Shown piece by piece: positions 1 to 12,529 of a stretch of DNA of 64,000 nucleotides. A program made the translations under genes and the position numbers. The notes beneath the pieces are model-generated. The model did no database searches. It was not told the origin of the DNA and saw only the letters and a list, made by a program, of their open reading frames with translations. The DNA is taken from assembly GCA_029851415.1 (NCBI GenBank), contig CM056741.1, positions 177,675,021 to 177,739,020 of the forward strand, given 5' to 3'. The DNA is from Eretmocerus hayati. Taxonomy: Eukaryota > Arthropoda > Insecta > Hymenoptera > Aphelinidae. Each line of letters opens with the position of its first letter. Position 1 is the stretch's first letter.

Positions 1-640
1 ACAGTTACATTCAGTCCATCAATTGTCAACCTTTCCCTCAACATGGTGGCCCTAATGATCGATAATTCATGAATATATGTGCTGAAACGTCAATTTTAAG
101 ACATATGGGTGGTCAACTCAGAACTGGGAATCAATGCCTGACAAGCCAATGTAAGTCAGCATCCACAAACAGACTCCGTTTTTCATTGACAATGAGTATA
201 CATTCATGAAATAGTGAAAGGAAGTGGGCATGTTGCCCTGTCAAATTTCACCGAGATCATGATCATGATCACGATCAAATGAAAACAAACAAGAATATAC
301 AATTGTACGGAAGGAAAAAGAAAAAAAACCTGACATCAACGAGATTTGATGGTGCGTTTTGCAAATGAACGAATATCATAGCGTTCGTCAAACATATAGA
401 TAGTTATAGATAATGAACAAAGGCTAACTTTCACGTGAAGAGCCCAGTACCCTCGTCAGAAGTAAACAAATCGTGTTTTCTAGACATTTCATAGATCAAA
501 ATTGTGTCTGATAATAATAATACGGCCTCTGAATATTCTGACATTCGACGCTGCAATCAGATAGGAACTCAATATATTTTTGAGCAGAGTGCTAAAAATA
601 TATTTAGTGGATAAAAAAATTCCAGAAGGAGAGGACTCAC
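1..640. other. No gene seen; probable intron or intergenic DNA
   Basis: I see no supported coding sequence here. If the exon at 641-804 is real, this is the start of its downstream intron, because the exon is on the minus strand and its donor faces left. A short GATC-rich run at about 255-275 is the only visible simple-sequence feature. Confidence 0.4.
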
Positions 641-804
641 ATGGCAGCCAGGGAATATTGACTTCTATCCTATCGCTGCGAGCCCACTGCCACGGGTCCA
701 GAATTCCAGCGGAGCAGATAACAGGAGTCAATGCGGCCAGGAGTAAGACGAGAGCTCCTTCGTACTCGGAGTTTCCTTGTGTTCTCACGCCTCTCCTCCT
801 CATC
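641..804 (-). CDS. Probable signal-peptide-encoding exon of an unrecognised secreted or membrane protein
   Basis: On the minus strand an ATG at 803 opens a frame that starts with basic residues (MRRRG) and continues into a hydrophobic core (ALVLLLAALTPVICSAG). This is a typical signal peptide with a plausible cleavage site after CSA. A Trp-rich stretch (DPWQWARSD) follows. The frame runs into a perfect splice donor, GTGAGT, at 640-635, giving an exon of about 54 codons ending in phase 1. Just upstream of the ATG the minus strand reads TTCCAGG, so an acceptor at 805-806 is possible and the ATG may lie in the second exon of a gene with a spliced leader exon. Later exons would lie left of the window. 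I do not recognise the protein. The plus-strand frame over the same bases has no splice or signal features and looks like a shadow. The exon call rests on the signal peptide plus the donor only. Confidence 0.5.
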
Positions 805-2142
805 CTGGAATTATATGAACATTTTTACTCTTTTATCGTACTCGTTCTTAGTGGTTTTCATAAAGGATATTCCCAGTTGAAAGATGAATGGCCATGACTA
901 TCTGATGAGACTCAATTTAATTTCAACTAGGTTGATTCTTAGAGCACCCTTCATCAAAGGTCGCTAGAGGGACGTTCATATAAATCAAGACAATATTCAA
1001 GAAGAGTTGCAAGTAGTTGATGGGTATAATCCTCACGATTTGTTAACATTCGGGTTACCTGGCCCTCGGAGCGCTCTTTGGAGCAATCTCTTAACAAAAA
1101 ATTCTCAGACATAGTTCTCAATAGGGATCTCCAAACAATTCATATTGGGATTCAATGGGTCGTTGGAAAGTTTTTTAGTGTAAGCCTAGTAGTATTTTTT
1201 CCTAGTCGCGATTGTATCAAGTCGGAAAAATACATGAAACTCGATTTTCATAATTTGCCCGGGGTTATCCAAGCGTGGTTTAGCTTTTCCAGCCTCATTC
1301 CCAAGAAACCCCTTCTCAAAAAATGTTCTGAGGCATGTTAATTCGTTCATCTAGATATCTAGATGTAGATTGTTATCTTTTTGTCGTCAGACAAGTGTGC
1401 ATGTCTGACGCATATTGAGCTGACCTGAAATTATTTTTTGGGTGATTAGTTCACAAAATATCTAGATCGCACCCAGAATATTTGTTTCATCGATTACGAT
1501 ACTTGAACTAACCCTGAAACTGGAGTGGTTCCCATCGATCCAACGAATTCTCGCATATAATATTCAGACATTTCTCAACCTGCACACAGCAAAAATGACA
1601 GAAAAGCCAAATTTCACCTCATATGAGTTCAATGGGCAATTCGCCTTCTTCCCGGAGTAGTTTTAGTATTTTACAGTGACTCCCTTCATATTGAGAAACC
1701 CTTCGAGTCTCACTGTGAGAGCTCTAGAGCCTATTTGCTAGAAAAAGAAACCGCTAGAAAAGGGATACTCGACCATAATCAAACATTTTGGAAATTTCAC
1801 CCTCTCATTAGGGGTAGCTTGTGTACATTGGTGTATCCAGGACAACTATAGGTTACAATTCAGATACTTCACAAACCATTTCATCCCAAAAATTCTCTAA
1901 AAAGCTATAGTAATTCTCTAATTATGAAATTTCACATTTTCAACCCCTGATAAGGGGTAGTTTCAATATTTGGTGATTCTTGGTAATATGATAGCATGGG
2001 AGATCTATCAAGACAGCCTATCACGTCCTAGGAAGTCAGGGATACATTTAGAAATAACTGGATAAGAATCTGCAAGATTTCGAAAACTTGAGTATGGGAC
2101 CCGACCCTTGCCGCAACATATCATATACTACTTATACACACT
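805..2142. other. No gene seen
   Basis: AT-rich sequence with only short open frames lacking splice, domain or composition support. The 5' part should hold the promoter or leader exon of the 641-804 gene, but I cannot point to a convincing core promoter. Confidence 0.4.
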
Positions 2143-2812
2143 AGCGTGACCGTTATTTCCCAATTTTGGATTTTCCTAAGTGCGCATGCTTAAATCTTTC
2201 TTATTTGGTTAATATATGGAGAAAAAATATTGCCGGGGTGGTTTGGAGCTGCCCATAGTGCCCATTTGACACTATTTCTAACATTGGAAAGCCTATACCG
2301 GCTGATTTGCTCGCCTAATACTCCATGTCTCTGTAATCGCTTTAATTTTCCATAGTGCCTCTTGGCGCCTGAAAAATATCAAATTACACTATTTCGACGT
2401 AAAATTTTACGAGAAACACGATGGAATTCTCAGTTTTTTGTTTCAAAGTGATCTCGGCGTGCTATTAGTGATTCTTTTAAGAAACCACTAATATAACACC
2501 ATGGTCACTTTGGAAGTCAAATCTGAGAGTTTTCTCGTGTTCCTCGTGAAATTTCACGTCGAAATAGTGTGTTTTGATATTTTCCAAGTGACGAGAGGCG
2601 TCACTAAAATTGATGCGATCACAGACACATGGAGGTTCAGGCGAGTGAATTGCCCGGTATAGGCTTTCCAATGTTAATAATGGTGTCAAATGGGCACTAT
2701 GGGCACCTCCAAAACACCCCGGCGATATTTTTTCTCCATATACTAACCAAATGAGGAAGATTTAAGCATGTGCACATAGGAAAATCAGAACTTGGAAAAT
2801 AACTGTAACCCT
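2143..2812. repeat. 670-bp foldback (palindromic) element with arms of about 330 bp
   Basis: The left arm (about 2143-2476) and the reverse complement of the right arm (about 2480-2812) can be aligned over their whole length. Shared stretches include TGCCCATAGTGCCCATTTGA-like sequence, CATTGGAAAGCCTATACCGG, CACTATTTCGACGT and GGAGAAAAAATAT. There is almost no spacer: the centre lies around CTTTTAAG near 2478. Mismatches are scattered, so this is an old foldback MITE, not a recent duplication. I could not settle the target-site duplication. A 70-residue minus-strand frame inside is an accident of the palindrome. Confidence 0.85.
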
Positions 2813-4903
2813 AATATAAACTCATATATTTATAAATTTTCCCTCCTGGAAGTGGTCATTTTCTTAGGAAAAATGCTGGCAGTCTAAAGGCTAAGTACTA
2901 CAAACTGTTACCTGGGTTCGACAAGTTTAATTTTCGCTCACAGATGCTGGAAAACTCAAAAGATTCATATTTTTTAAAAGTAAAGTTAGGTGTGGATCTT
3001 GCAAACAAAATGTTATGACCCAAATGGGTCACTAACTAGATGAACTTCTTCGCAAGCATCCTCGCAAGAATCGGTTACAGCAAGTACCTCGGTAAGCATC
3101 GATATTTCGAGCAAATTTTCAAATCTAATGGTAGCTCCATTATTCCTTTTGAAAACTTTGGAAAAAATCGTATCAAATGGTATGCATAAAAATAGTGTGT
3201 ATAGAAAATTTTTGCTTCCTGGGCCTGTCAAATCATTTCTGTCGCTTTTGCAAGCGAAATGCAGAGAGATAATTCCTTTCCTGTTTGTTTTAAATTCACT
3301 CATCCGGTTTCCAAAGTATTGAATAACTCTACTTTAATCATGTCAGCTAGCCAATTCTACGTACTTGGGAGGCTTGTTGAATGTAATGAAACGATCGGGC
3401 CATTGGATTGTAACCTACAAGCTAGAATTTTCATAGTAATTAAGTTAACTTTCCCAGAAAATATTGATCGTAGCTGCTGGAGGGGTTCTTCCCATTCTGT
3501 ACCGTCTCTTCCTTCAAGTTCAGCACAATCGAATTTTGACAACTCTGCACCAGAACGTTTCTTCTATTTCTTAAAGGACCTGATCAAGAAAGAGATGCTT
3601 TCAATACTTTTTGTACCAAATCAGTCAAAAACAATCATTGGAGCAATCGCTGGAGCATGTACCATGATATTCAAATTTTAACTCTCCTGTAGGCTAAATG
3701 TTAATGAGCCGAGAAAATTATCCAAATGCATGATGGCTTTGTAACATTGTCTGCAAGATCCTAGACCAATGATCATATAATCAAGTCTTCTCACAAGGAT
3801 TTCCTCAAGGACTTTTCAGATTCTCCTCATCTCGCAAATTTCATTCTAGTGGTTTCTATCATTTTGATCAATTCATGAATGAATCTATAGAGATGAGAAT
3901 ACCACGATGCTAAAAGAAAATGATCGTAGATAAGGGATACCGGTTATCTATTGAAAAAGTCCCATGCTAAGTCTGTTTTGTAATCAATCTGGATGACTGT
4001 CGATTGAATGTCGATGCATGGACCGAGAAAGTGCTCAAGATAAAAAAGTAGACAGATAGATTCAACTATTGAAATTTTCATGATAGAATCGGCCATTGAC
4101 TTCTTCAACCAAGGCCTCGATATTATTTTAATCTGGTGACTGATCTTGGATGATGAGTTTTATTTCATAATACTTATCATAGGTTTAATGGTTGAGACTC
4201 TGGTTATCTCAAGAGACAAAACCACCGTGCTCATAATAATCTTCCTGAAGACCACGGAAACATATGTATGAGCTTATCGTATCATGTATGTAAGTTGCTT
4301 CCAAGGACAGAATTTTTGAGCTCGATTGGCTAGCATTTCAATATTAAATAGTGGTGAACAAGTCAATCGAGCTCATATAAAGATCTTGCAAAAGTGGATC
4401 TAATAATTGTGATTAGCTCCATTGCATTATCATAGAACTGTGTAATGATTTGGTTTTTGCACAAAATGTAAGGAAGAAAAACTCGGTTGTTATGATGCAT
4501 ATCATATGATTTGTATAAGATATTCATCTCTTGCCAATCGTAAGAATAGTCTAGTCTCAATCAGATACTATTATTGATGTCAATGCATGATTAATAAATT
4601 CTATGATTTTCAATTCTGTCATACTCAGCAGGGTTATGTTCTGTATAGCGTTGGGTAACTTTTCGGTCATGATTCGTGAAATTTAGATCAGGTGGTAACT
4701 TCCCATATCTAAAATATGATATTTTTTGAAACTGTTAGAAGACAATCATAATGGTCAGTTACGGCTTTTAATTTTGGTAACTTATCTTTTTGCAAAATCT
4801 ATGGAATAGCGATTATTGCTCCTCTTGAGCTACTTTGTGGTGAAATTTGTGAAGTGTCAAAGTGGAACTCCTGAGGTTTAACAATGCACAGAATAAAAGG
4901 ATA
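2813..4903. other. No supported gene; several short open frames
   Basis: Open frames of 61-140 codons occur on both strands between 3013 and 3681, but they overlap one another and show no recognisable domain. Splice sites are not convincing and composition is ordinary for AT-rich DNA. I treat them as chance, with a small possibility of a decayed minus-strand gene fragment at 3013-3540. A 12-bp hairpin lies at 4317-4375. Confidence 0.35.
4317..4375. repeat. Short inverted repeat, 12-bp arms
   Basis: TGAGCTCGATTG at 4317-4328 is matched by CAATCGAGCTCA at 4364-4375, with a 35-nt loop. It may be a remnant of a small inverted-repeat element. No target duplication was confirmed. Confidence 0.6.
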
Positions 4904-5070
4904 TTTTTGCAATTTTCTGATGTTTAGGTACCTACAAAATTGCACAAAACAGTGTTCGCGCCTCGTTCATGAGCTCCTCGCTTTCCGAGCGGCTATTTCG
5001 ACCTTCGCCTGCGGCTCAGGCCAAAAACCAATCGCTCAGTAACGTGCCACAACCTCATGAACTCAGTACA
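4904..5070. repeat. Dispersed repeat family R1, copy 1
   Basis: About 165 bp aligns in direct orientation with 32450-32620. Both copies hold GCAATTTTC, ACAAAATTGCA, TTCGCGCCTCG, CGCCTGCGGCTC and CCAATCGCTCAG. The GC-rich middle stands out from the flanks. The family is unknown to me. It could be part of a larger element whose ends I cannot see. A weak echo (CGCCTTCGGCTCGGGC) is present near 37845-37860. Confidence 0.75.
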
Positions 5071-5383
5071 AAATGTGTACTATTTTAATGAGTAACGAAT
5101 TTGACTTTCTTCATGGCGAATTGGACTTGGAATCCACATTTCTTTTCTCATGCCTCAGTCCAGAAAATGAAGTGTTTCCAAGATTTTATATACATGCTTA
5201 TTTAATATCGTAAAGCCTCCAAACATATCCTAGTATATATTCTTTTCAGATTTTCGAAGACTTGCTTCAGTGTTTTGGAAACTATTTTTATCGGGAAAGA
5301 CTTTCTACGAAAATCATTTGGCTTCATACAATTTATCTCTCACCACGAAGAACTCCACATCTCGAGCCCCCTGAGAAGATTAA

Positions 5384-5480
5384 CACATTTTGGTTTCATC
5401 GTGAAGACTAACACACCTTGCCTATAGTTCTACATTGGCGAAATGTAAAAGCATAGGCAAGATGTGTTAATCTTCGTGAA
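5384..5480. repeat. Hairpin with a 27-bp imperfect stem
   Basis: GTGAAGACTAACACACCTTG at 5401-5420 pairs with CAAGATGTGTTAATCTTCGTG at 5458-5478. The stem continues inward through CCTATAG and CATAGG to about 27 bp around a 24-nt loop. A partial direct copy of the left arm (GAAGATTAACACATTTTG) lies just upstream at 5384-5401, so one arm has been duplicated. Confidence 0.75.
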
Positions 5481-8400
5481 AAATCCGAGATGTGATGGTC
5501 TTCGAGGGAGGTTTGAGATCTATAGATTTTCGTAAGGAGGGACAAGATGGATTCCTATTCTGAATAGTGCATGTCTATCCGCACGTTGGTAACCGATGAA
5601 AAAAGTCATCAAAGTATCATAGCGGTGTCATGAAAATCTGAAATGAAACTCACACAGCTCTGGTTTGGATCCGTCCGTGTAAATTATAGCATCACTGGCC
5701 CTGACTTCACTCTTTTCAAGAATTTGAGACTCATTCTCACGTTAGCCCACATCCGCAACAAGGGAAAAACCAAACTGGTCACGTCAGAGGGCCCATTCCA
5801 CGAAAAAAAGAATCATTAAATACCACTGAAATTCTCCTTTCTGCACGAGCATCAGAACTGCTCAATGAGGGTCCCTCGTTGCTTGCCCGTAATTTGCCTT
5901 CCTGCCAAAAGAAAATCACCACCTTTGCATCACTGCCCACCAAAGCTGATATTTAACATCAAAAAACCAATCAAATCCTGGTGCCACCGATCGACAATAT
6001 TAGTAAATATAAAAAAAAAAAAAAAAAAAAAAGAGAGAGAGAAAGCCAAGCCTCGGGGGCAGCACAACCGAGCTACCGATTTCGAGAGAGTAAGACCGGT
6101 GACTGTCGACAGTACATTCAGCATCAGTTTACATTCAGTACCCACTATCGTATATTGTACATAACACATGCTTGGAGACTTTATGGAGTGGGGTCTTATA
6201 TTTGTGTGGGGCTGGGTTCGATGATGATGGGGAGGGGAGGGGGGGGGGGTCGCCACCACTCCCTCATTGTATAATGCCCTGCATTAATTTCTTTGCGACC
6301 TTCGTTTCGACCGACAAACGAGCTGGATCTTGGCAAAAGATGCAGGTCAAACCCCTCTACTTTATATTTACTCCCGTTCCCTCCTTACGATATTCCTTGT
6401 GTGCTACTTTTGAGAATGCAGGTATTGAATGTGAGTTCACTGGCTCACTCTGGCAGCAATTGACCTCCTTTGATGAGCATGTTTCTTGTGAATCTTTGTA
6501 CGAGATTGCTCCGATTATTCGTTGATGATCGAAGCCCTTTCTATAGTGAGACTTTGGTTATTTGAAAGTATCTGGAATGAGCTTGGTCAATTCCGGAAGT
6601 TCCCATGGGTGAAATCGTTGTATGATTATCGGTGAAGAGCTTTGAGAATGAAAGAGATGCTTTTTTAATCAGTTGGAACGATTTTGGAAGGGATTTTTCA
6701 GTTATTTGGGAAAACAATATGTTGGATTCCGTGTATTTGCGTGTTTTCATTATAGATTGTGATTTTTGTAGTCATCCATCAGTAAATCATTGTTATTGAA
6801 TGGGTTAAGGATACAAGGTACTTGAGAAGAGCCGATAATGAACGTCCAATAGGGATGCACGTGAAACTTAATTTGCAAAAATTGGAGACTGGATCATAAT
6901 ACGTGATTACGAACTCGTAAAAAGTCACGAAAATGCATCAACTGATTCTTATGGAAGTATCAACAGACAGGAATAAGAGTACAGATCTGTCCTGGTGAGT
7001 GATAGGCTCATCATGATTGCGTTTTGTAGTCGACCAACTCGGCTATCTGTGTACAAGAAAAGTTATGATACAGAATTAAAGACAGATACTGGATCGATGC
7101 ACTAGAAAATACCATATTTCAGAAGTTGTATCGAACAGCATAATTTCAGACTCATAAATCAGCCTAAGCTGTTGCTGCTCAGAAAACTTCGACAAAATTT
7201 CAGAAAGGTAAGTGTCATAGATGATACTCCTTCTCATCAGTATTTTTTTTGAGATACGGCTTTGAACCATGAAAGATGATTTCAATGGAGAAGTCTTCAT
7301 GAGAAACTTCCAAAGAAATTTCTTATTGTATTTTGTAATTTTTGATGAAATCTTTCTCACATTATTAAAGGCGATAGATTTTTTTTTTTTCAATAGTAGG
7401 AGAAATTTCTTATCTCTTACAAAAAAGTGACGCTACATTTGTAAATAGTATTTATGAAGCAGACCGATACATCAATTCGAAGTTTTCTGAGAGAGAATAC
7501 TGAAACTTCATGGACTCAAATCTTCATGGGTTCAGCCAGGGAGACGTTTACCTCTTTCTTTACCTCTTACCAGGAAACTTTGGATTTTTTTGACAAAAAC
7601 AATTTTTTCCAGATGAAACAACGAAAATGTAAATTACCAATCTTGACCTTGATACATTTCCTCCCAATCAGCCTTACTGTCAACAAGAATAACCTTGGAA
7701 ATCTGATCGCGTGAGTTTTGAGAAAACTTCAAAAAATTGTTGATATCCAACGATCTGTGATCTTGATGCCACTTTCATTTCTTGTGCAAACAATGGAATC
7801 TATTACGGACGGCGCAAAGCCGCAAAAAGTAACAATTCGCAACAGGCTCTCGTTACAGTTTTCTTCACGGTTCTCTAATAGTTAAAAAATATTTGCATGG
7901 AATTGTGAACATTTGCTCACAGCCTGCTGAAGCATTTTTCCATAATTATCAGAGAGAAGGGGCAACGCACAGGATCTATTATTGAGAAATGGTGTCAGTT
8001 ATTACATACAACGCGGAATGTTTCACTGCCAATTGCATCTGTTGAGATACTAAACCACTACCGTAATGAATGAATGCTTAGAACAGGCCTAAACTTGGAC
8101 ATTTCAAATTGTGGTTGAAGTCACTATTTTGCAAAGCTTGGGCAAGATGTAATAGTTGGCATGCCTTTTTCAGAACGATTAAAATGTATGTGCAATATTT
8201 TTTCATTTATTTTTCTTCGTCCCCAAGAGTCTGAACTCATCTGTGGATAGCCACAACAAAGTTCATATGATTTGGTAATATTTTCTTCATCTCAGGTAAA
8301 GAAACCTCTGATCAATTTGTAAGAATAAACAATGTCAACTCTTGTAATGCAAATCTATGTTGAAGTGAAGACCTTTACATTACATATATTAGCTCAAGTG

Positions 8401-9764
8401 CTGGCACTCACTCACTTCCAGTTCCAGGCTCTTTCCACTCTCTGAAATCGTTTATATCTCACCTTTGGTTCTGTCACTCGACACGTTGTAAAATTGCACA
8501 AGGCGTTTGTCGCCCGCAGGTTATGATATGTGACAGTTGCCTCAAGCTTAAACGTCCTTGACAAGGATGTATCCGAGTAAAAGTTTGCACAAAACTCTCG
8601 GATTATACATAATGTATACTTATAAGTTTTTTTTATTGATACTCGTTCAGACTGACCATGAAATATGACATACATTATGCAGTTATGAGGTTCGCAACTT
8701 TTTTTTACGCTGATTCGAGTATAGATAATTGGGTTGAATCTCATTTCGTGATTGCCAAGGTGAAACTTGTTTAGTTTTGTGAAATTAGTTTAGGCTTTTG
8801 CATGTCTGTGATATAAGGAAGCAAAGGATTTATTTTGATTTCCTTTTTCCTGGGAGATATGGGATGGAAGGATTCTGGGTATCTCAGAATATCATTGTTA
8901 GAGGAAACTTTTGACTAGTGATCCATCAAGTAAATGGTATGAAAGTGAGATCACAAAAATTCTTGAAGATTGTGGTATTACATAATATAAATCCATAATA
9001 TTTGTTAGATTTTACTGATCCTTATGTTGATCTATCTGTATCTTATAGTATGCATCTGTACTTGATATTCAAATCCATGTGGAGTATATCATCGGTATTT
9101 TGTTTTCTCAAATCATAGATGATTTCATGAATGTTGATGCTGTTGAGTTGAAATGATATCTTAGCTCCATAACAGGGTGAAAAGAAAATGTAAATTCAAT
9201 TAAAATCCCAAAAAAAATCTTGAGGTTGCCATCCTTGAATTTTATGTAGAAAAAATCCTCAGACTCGTTATTGAACTCTCGCACAGAAGTACTTTTTGAT
9301 AGTCATGGAATTTTCCTTTATGTAAACGTCGCAGATTTCATTATTAGGGATTTTTCCATGCGAATGCATAAGAACTCCCTACCCGAATTATATAAATTTG
9401 AAGTGTCTGGTAGAAGAACTGAATTTGTTTGCATGTTACTGAGTTGATGACCTCATTACTTTCACCGTCCCAGTTTTTCGACAATTACTGAAGAATTTGC
9501 CTTGAAAAAATTGTGTTTTTGGGTAACCATGCACGAGACTTTCATTTTGGGATGCTGTTCTTTAATCATTGAAGGTATCAGGAAGAACCTGTTTCACAAT
9601 CACTTTCTTAAAATCTCTAGGATTCTTGGGATATAGTACATCGGGCAGTGACTGCAGAGATTTGGCTGATAATTTAGTAAAATTACTAGTTCGTATACTC
9701 AGTTTGAAGATACATTACAAAGAATTGAACTGTCACCGTCACAATTAATATATTTTTTCTCCGA
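5481..9764. other. Gene-free stretch with an A-run, a GA-run and a G-rich tract
   Basis: No supported gene. A homopolymer A-run followed by GA repeats occupies about 6009-6045, possibly the poly(A) tail of a decayed retrosequence. A G-rich tract at 6229-6250 has four or more G-runs and could form a G-quadruplex. The 105-117 codon frames around 5865-6525 and 7076-7393 are driven by these low-complexity tracts or by AT-rich composition. Confidence 0.4.
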
Positions 9765-9990
9765 GATCCCCTTGCAGCCTTCTCGGCCTAAGCACGGGGA
9801 GGGGGGTGCTTTACCACCTTGGTGTGAAGGGTTGCGCTCAAATTTTTGCTCCCCCAATACGGATCCCCAGAGTCCTCGGAGTGACCTACGCCATGGTTAG
9901 CAGCCATTGGGTGCCTCTCTCCCACGCCGATAAGGCCGACATTTCCTGCCTCATATAGTGAGCCATCGGATCATCTGTGCCCTAACGTTC
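9765..9990. repeat. GC-rich repeat-like fragment, unclassified
   Basis: This 225-bp patch is markedly richer in G+C than its flanks and has abrupt edges. It contains GCACGGGGAGGGGGGTGC and phrases such as CCTTGGTGTGAAGGG, of a kind common in untranslated regions of insect non-LTR retroelements. No coding frame survives. It is probably a retroelement fragment, but the family is not recognised. Confidence 0.35.
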
Positions 9991-11368
9991 CCGGAAAGAG
10001 CCTCAGTATGGTTTGCGAGGCCATGACTTCATAATTACTATCATGAATGGAACCAAGTACTCGGCATTCTTGTTCAGAATTTTTTAAACGTATCAGATGA
10101 GGAAGTTCTCGTGTCGACAGCTGATCAGAGAGCTGGCAAAATATTTGTAAGAGATTCACATTCTCTATGATACTCTAGTTGAGTGAGCACTCAAGTTCGC
10201 GCTAAGAATCACTGTTATGCACAGTCCTGCATTTGGATATAATCTATTGACTTGATTGACATTATGTATTTCCAATATTACTTGTGGAACAAGTCGGTTC
10301 AATAATTTTCTCCAGAGTTCAAGAATTTTGGGTCTGATAGAATATGCAAGAGTCAATTTGGGTAGTTGTGATTGTATGGGTCATGTTTTATCTGTTGAGT
10401 ACATTTCAACTACCATCATTATGATCAGAACACACGGAATTGATTTTTCTAACAAATTATCGGTTAAACATTAAATATTAGATCAATAACAGTTGCCCCC
10501 GATTGATTCGAACCTTGAAACTGCCTCGTGTCCACGCGTTTCACCTGGCTCATCTTAAAAATCATGATGGACTCAATACTTTAAAATATTTCGCGATTTT
10601 TTCACGTAATCTTATGTCATCTAATCTTATCGTTATCTATTGACCGGAATGAAGAAGAAAATGCTCCCCGTCTGTTTTACGTCATCTCCCTACCAAAGTC
10701 GTTATCAAAATCTGTTTACTATACATGAGAATTTCTACATACTATCCTCGTTGGTAACATCTCCCGAATTCTAGAGAATTCCAGGTTTGATTGCTCTACT
10801 TTCATAAAAGATAATCAATAGAATATCTTCTATGAAAGTTTTATCAGGTAGGTTTACTCACCATGAGTGATACAGCAGGATCCCAAAATATATTTATTTT
10901 TCAAAGTTGATAACGAGCATATATAAATCTGGAGACTTATTTTTAATTCCTGGTGCATTCGTAAAATTCAATGGATTTCTATTAATATTTATGGAAATGT
11001 GGCAGTAACAAATTTGTAACACCTCCTCAAAAAAATCTGGGAATATTGCAAAATCTTCCAGAGGTTTGGACTTCATTCAGTCCAAACGCACATATATCAT
11101 CAAACAAGACTGTATAACTGAAAATTTGGAAATCTCTTAAAACTTACGATTCTATTTCCATCGCAAATGTTTGACCTCTTGTATTAACCCCCTTGCGCAG
11201 AGTTTATATAGGGATCCCGTGTTATTAGGACCAGTATACTCGGCTATGTGCGCAGGAGAGTTATGGTTGTTGAATATAACGTGTCCCAAAATTTAGTTAT
11301 GCAAATTATACCGATAAGGTAGATCTCATCGATATTTCGACTCTATCGCTCGATTTGATGAAATACAT
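9991..11368. other. No gene seen
   Basis: AT-rich sequence with only sub-80-codon frames and no convincing exon, repeat or RNA gene. Confidence 0.4.
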
Positions 11369-12333
11369 TTAACATGTTCACTGCGCGAAGGCGAAATCGC
11401 GATTCCTGTCTAGATTGCGAGAGAGTACAAATGAGCGTTTGAGCAGTTACGGAAGCCAAACCTTTTGGAAAGTCATCAGTTTGGCATTTATTTACAGTAT
11501 TTCCATGAAATTGACCGGTGGGTTTCCATGAAACCCACCGGTGGGGCCCATCGCACACAGAGTTGGCAGCCATCTTTCTGTGCGGTGGGGCCCAAAAAAT
11601 TTCCTATAACGCTGAGAATATCCATCAGGGTGATGAAGGGTACTAACCAAATCGTCAAAGTCGATGTTATCAGCCTCTAAAAAGGCTTGCGCTTCAATAT
11701 CTCCTCCAGGCATATAATAATCGTGACCATGGTTTTGCCGCGCTTGCAATTCACATGCGTTGCCAAGCCTGATCTTTAGGCTGCGGTTCATTGATGTACT
11801 TCCGATGCTTGCAGCATTTGGAGTTAGATATTCAAATAGAGCAATCTCTTCTCTAGTTTGAATTCCAAAAGTTATAGTGCATGATAGTATACAGAGGAGA
11901 TGGTGCAAGGACTGTATCTGGAAGGACCCAACGATTTCCGATTTTCCCGAAACTTTTCTCTCGCGTAAATTGAAGATTGCCCGAGTATGATTCAACATTA
12001 TCCAACGTATTTCAACTCAGTATGTAGGTCTTGAAATGAGCTTCAAACGAGCTAAGACACCTTGAAATCCGCCGACGTCAAAGAAAATGATCTACTGCTT
12101 ATCGATTGATCTCACGTGATTGATGAAAAATTATGTAAAAAACGGAGATCGAGCAAAACTCATCGAAATCAAGTCCGATACCGAAACTGCCGTGTACACG
12201 TATTCATTACAACATGAACAACGAGTAATGACCACAACATAAGCTATTGGATATGTCTCCGCTGTTTAGGGGAAGCTGCAACTCAATAAAAAGTGGGCCC
12301 CGCCCGTGGGGCCCATCGCAGTGAACGTGTTAA
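11369..12333. mobile_element. piggyBac-like TTAA element (about 960 bp, decayed)
   Basis: The element is bracketed by TTAA at 11369-11372 and 12330-12333. The 13-bp ends are inverted: CATGTTCACTGCG on the left and CACGTTCACTGCG on the reversed right end, one mismatch. TTAA duplication and ends reading CAYGTTCRCTGCG fit piggyBac-superfamily elements. An inner palindrome at about 11513-11540 (ACCGGTGGG...CCCACCGGT) is followed by a second inverted pair (GGGCCCATCGCACA / TGTGCGGTGGGGCCC) at about 11545-11591. A 168-codon minus-strand frame (11492-11998) has no recognised piggyBac catalytic block, so I call the element non-autonomous. Two much shorter relatives lie at 32099-32254 and 47710-47870. 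Confidence 0.75.
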
Positions 12334-12529
12334 TGAATGAATTTATCGTTCTTTCGAGTCACTTATAATCGTCGCGCTCAGGCGACGATCACAGTTTGAC
12401 AAATGTCAAACTGCGACCTTCGAGGCTCCACTTTTATAGTGGCTGCATCTCGAAGGGATTTTTCATTTTTTTGGATTTTTTCAATTTTTCATTGAAAGAT
12501 TGGCCAAGAGATGAGAAAATTCTTCCTCG

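Noticed and set aside
3013..3681. Cluster of 61-140 codon frames on both strands
   Set aside because: Overlapping, no domain, no consistent splice sites. Could be a decayed fragment but not supportable.
11492..11998. 168-codon minus-strand frame inside the TTAA element
   Set aside because: No piggyBac catalytic block is visible, and its C-terminal part is translated from the palindromic terminal sequence.
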